From WLMZ01 sp963732585 (GTDB lineage Bacteria; Actinomycetota; Acidimicrobiia; Acidimicrobiales; Ilumatobacteraceae): DNA of 64,000 bases. Positions within the stretch are counted from its first letter, which is position 1. Each line of letters begins with the position of its first letter. Below, piece by piece: positions 62,706 to 64,000 of this stretch. The stretch spans positions 1,612,001 to 1,676,000 of the forward strand of contig CAVSZY010000003.1 in assembly GCA_963732585.1 (NCBI GenBank), in the 5' to 3' direction. The translations under genes were made by a program, and so were the position numbers. The notes below the pieces were generated by a model. That model worked only from the letters and a program-made list of their open reading frames with translations, was not told where the DNA came from and made no database searches.

Positions 62706-64000
62706 GTGATCGCGCAGCTGGTGAGTCGAGCGATCCGAGTTCGTTCGCTGCTCGCCACGGTCGTTGTCGCCGTCGTCATCTTCGGCCCGATGCGGCTTAG
62801 AGGGGCACCAGTCGAGGTCTTGCCCGAGTTCAATCCGCCGGTCGTCGAGGTGCAGACCGAGGCCCTTGGGCTGTCGGCCGTCGAGGTCGAGCAGCTGATC
62901 ACTGTCCCCCTTGAAGCGGACCTCCTCAACGGTGTGGCCTTCGTCGAGGACATCAGCTCGCGTTCGATCGCTGGCCTGTCGTCAATCGTGATGCAATTCG
63001 AAGAGGGCACCGACCTGCTCGACGCCCGCCAACTCGTGCAAGAACGTTTGACCCAAGCGGCAGGGCTGCCCAACGTCTCGCGGGCGCCGGCGATGGTGCA
63101 GCCGCTGTCCTCGGAGAGCCGGGTGATGATGATCGGCCTCACCTCCAACGACGTCTCGCTCGTCGACCTCGGGGTGTTGGCCCGCTGGACGATTCGCCCG
63201 ACGTTGATGGGTGTCGACGGTGTCGCCAACGTCTCGGTGTGGGGCCAACGTGAGCAACAGCTGCAAGTGCAGGTCGACCTCGCCAAGCTGGCGGAGAAGC
63301 GGGTCACTTTGCAGGACGTGGTCAACACGGTCGGCAACGCGTTATGGGTGACGCCGCTGACATTCCTCGAGGCCTCAACCCCCGGCGTCGGTGGTTTCAT
63401 CGACGGCCCCAACCAACGCATCGGCATCCGCCACATTCCAACGATCTCGCGTCCGGAAGACCTCGCCAAGGTCGTCGTCGATGAGCGCCCCGATCTCGTG
63501 GTCGGTGATGTCGCCACCATCGTCGAAGATCATCAGCCGTTGATCGGCGACGCACTCGTCGGCGACACCCTGGACTCTTTTTGGTGGTGGAGAAGTTTCC
63601 CTGGAGCAACACGCGCGACGCCACAGCAGGGATCGAAGCTGCGCTCGCCGAGCTTGCCCCAGGCCTCGCCGGGGTAACGGTAGACACCGCCCTGTTTCGA
63701 CCCGCCGACTACCTCTCCCGATCGATCGACAACATCCAACGGTCAGCCGTGATCGCCTTGGTGCTCGTCATCCTGACGATGCTGCTGCTCGTCGGCAGCG
63801 TGCGGGCCACGATCGTCGCCGGGTTGTCGTTGATGACGGTGATGATCGCTGCCGGGTTTGTGGTGCTCGCCACAGGGGCGACGATGAACGCGATCACGAT
63901 CGTCGGGTTGGCGGTCGCCGCGCTGTTGGTCATCGATGATTCGATCCGCAACGTCGACGGGCTGACCAGACCAGGCGATCGGACCGCAGGGCTGGTGCGG
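62706..64000 (+). pseudogene. Heavy-metal-type RND efflux pump, frameshifted, 3' end outside window
   Basis: The N-terminal 430 residues of an RND pump most like the CusA/CzcA group: a first membrane helix, PVEVLPEFNPPVVEVQTEALGL, then VEQLITVPLEADLLNGV and FEEGTDLLDARQLVQERL, which are standard porter-domain segments. Near 63578, in a run of five T, the frame shifts and continues as LFLVVEKFPWSNTRDATAG, then a membrane region (ALVLVILTMLLLVG) to the right edge. One extra base explains the break. The GTG at 62706 begins the family start; metal specificity cannot be judged here. Confidence 0.82.

Overview
The window is high-GC DNA from a free-living actinobacterium. Gene order (tig-clpP-clpX-folC-ndk-mreBCD-mrdA-rodA-rne-rplU-rpmA, then obgE-proB), GTG/TTG starts, a peptidoglycan amidase with a C-terminal repeat domain and a DosR-type two-component system suggest Actinomycetota. 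Class Acidimicrobiia is my best guess, inferred from gene content only. At least eight genes, including normally essential folC, clpX, tig and mreC, carry single-base frameshifts. This looks more like residual consensus error in a draft or long-read assembly than biology, so those genes are annotated as frameshifted.

Layout. 1-6.2 kb: partial metX behind a SAM-clan riboswitch, secreted amidase, SET protein, broken saccharopine-dehydrogenase-like gene, DUF4262, SURF1. 6.2-9.6 kb: accessory patch with a lipoprotein, IS remnants and an intact IS1380-family element that split a small secreted-protein gene (4-bp target duplication, frame restored on excision in silico). 9.6-13.3 kb: GMC oxidoreductase, histidine phosphatase, guaB. 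13.3-23.4 kb: MoxR-VWA pair divergent from an AAA+/binding-protein/binding-protein-VWA/coiled-coil/MurJ/PspA operon, a probable envelope-associated machine.

24.2-33.5 kb holds the most unusual locus. It is one minus-strand, translationally coupled operon: a ribose-type ABC importer (binding protein, permease, ATPase), a Rieske ferredoxin, two FAD ferredoxin reductases, a divergent PanB-like enzyme and a histidine-box desaturase/hydroxylase. A HutC-type GntR gene lies at its far end and a matching operator overlaps the operon promoter. An intact IS256-family element with an 8-bp target duplication has cut the permease. The layout suggests import followed by oxidation of an unknown small substrate.

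33.6-51.7 kb: housekeeping core (proline synthesis, ribosome assembly, dNTP hydrolysis, RNase E/G, Rod shape complex, NDP kinase, folate, Clp protease, trigger factor). 51.7-55.3 kb: a DosR/DevS-like pair and a cupredoxin-multicopper oxidase fusion, linked by three GGGAC-N4-GTCC boxes. 55.3-64 kb: class V aminotransferase, a flavoprotein remnant, a lipoprotein with a MacB/LolCDE-like ABC module (two ATPases plus a 1036-residue permease), and the start of a heavy-metal-type RND pump running off the right edge. I saw no rRNA, tRNA or CRISPR array.
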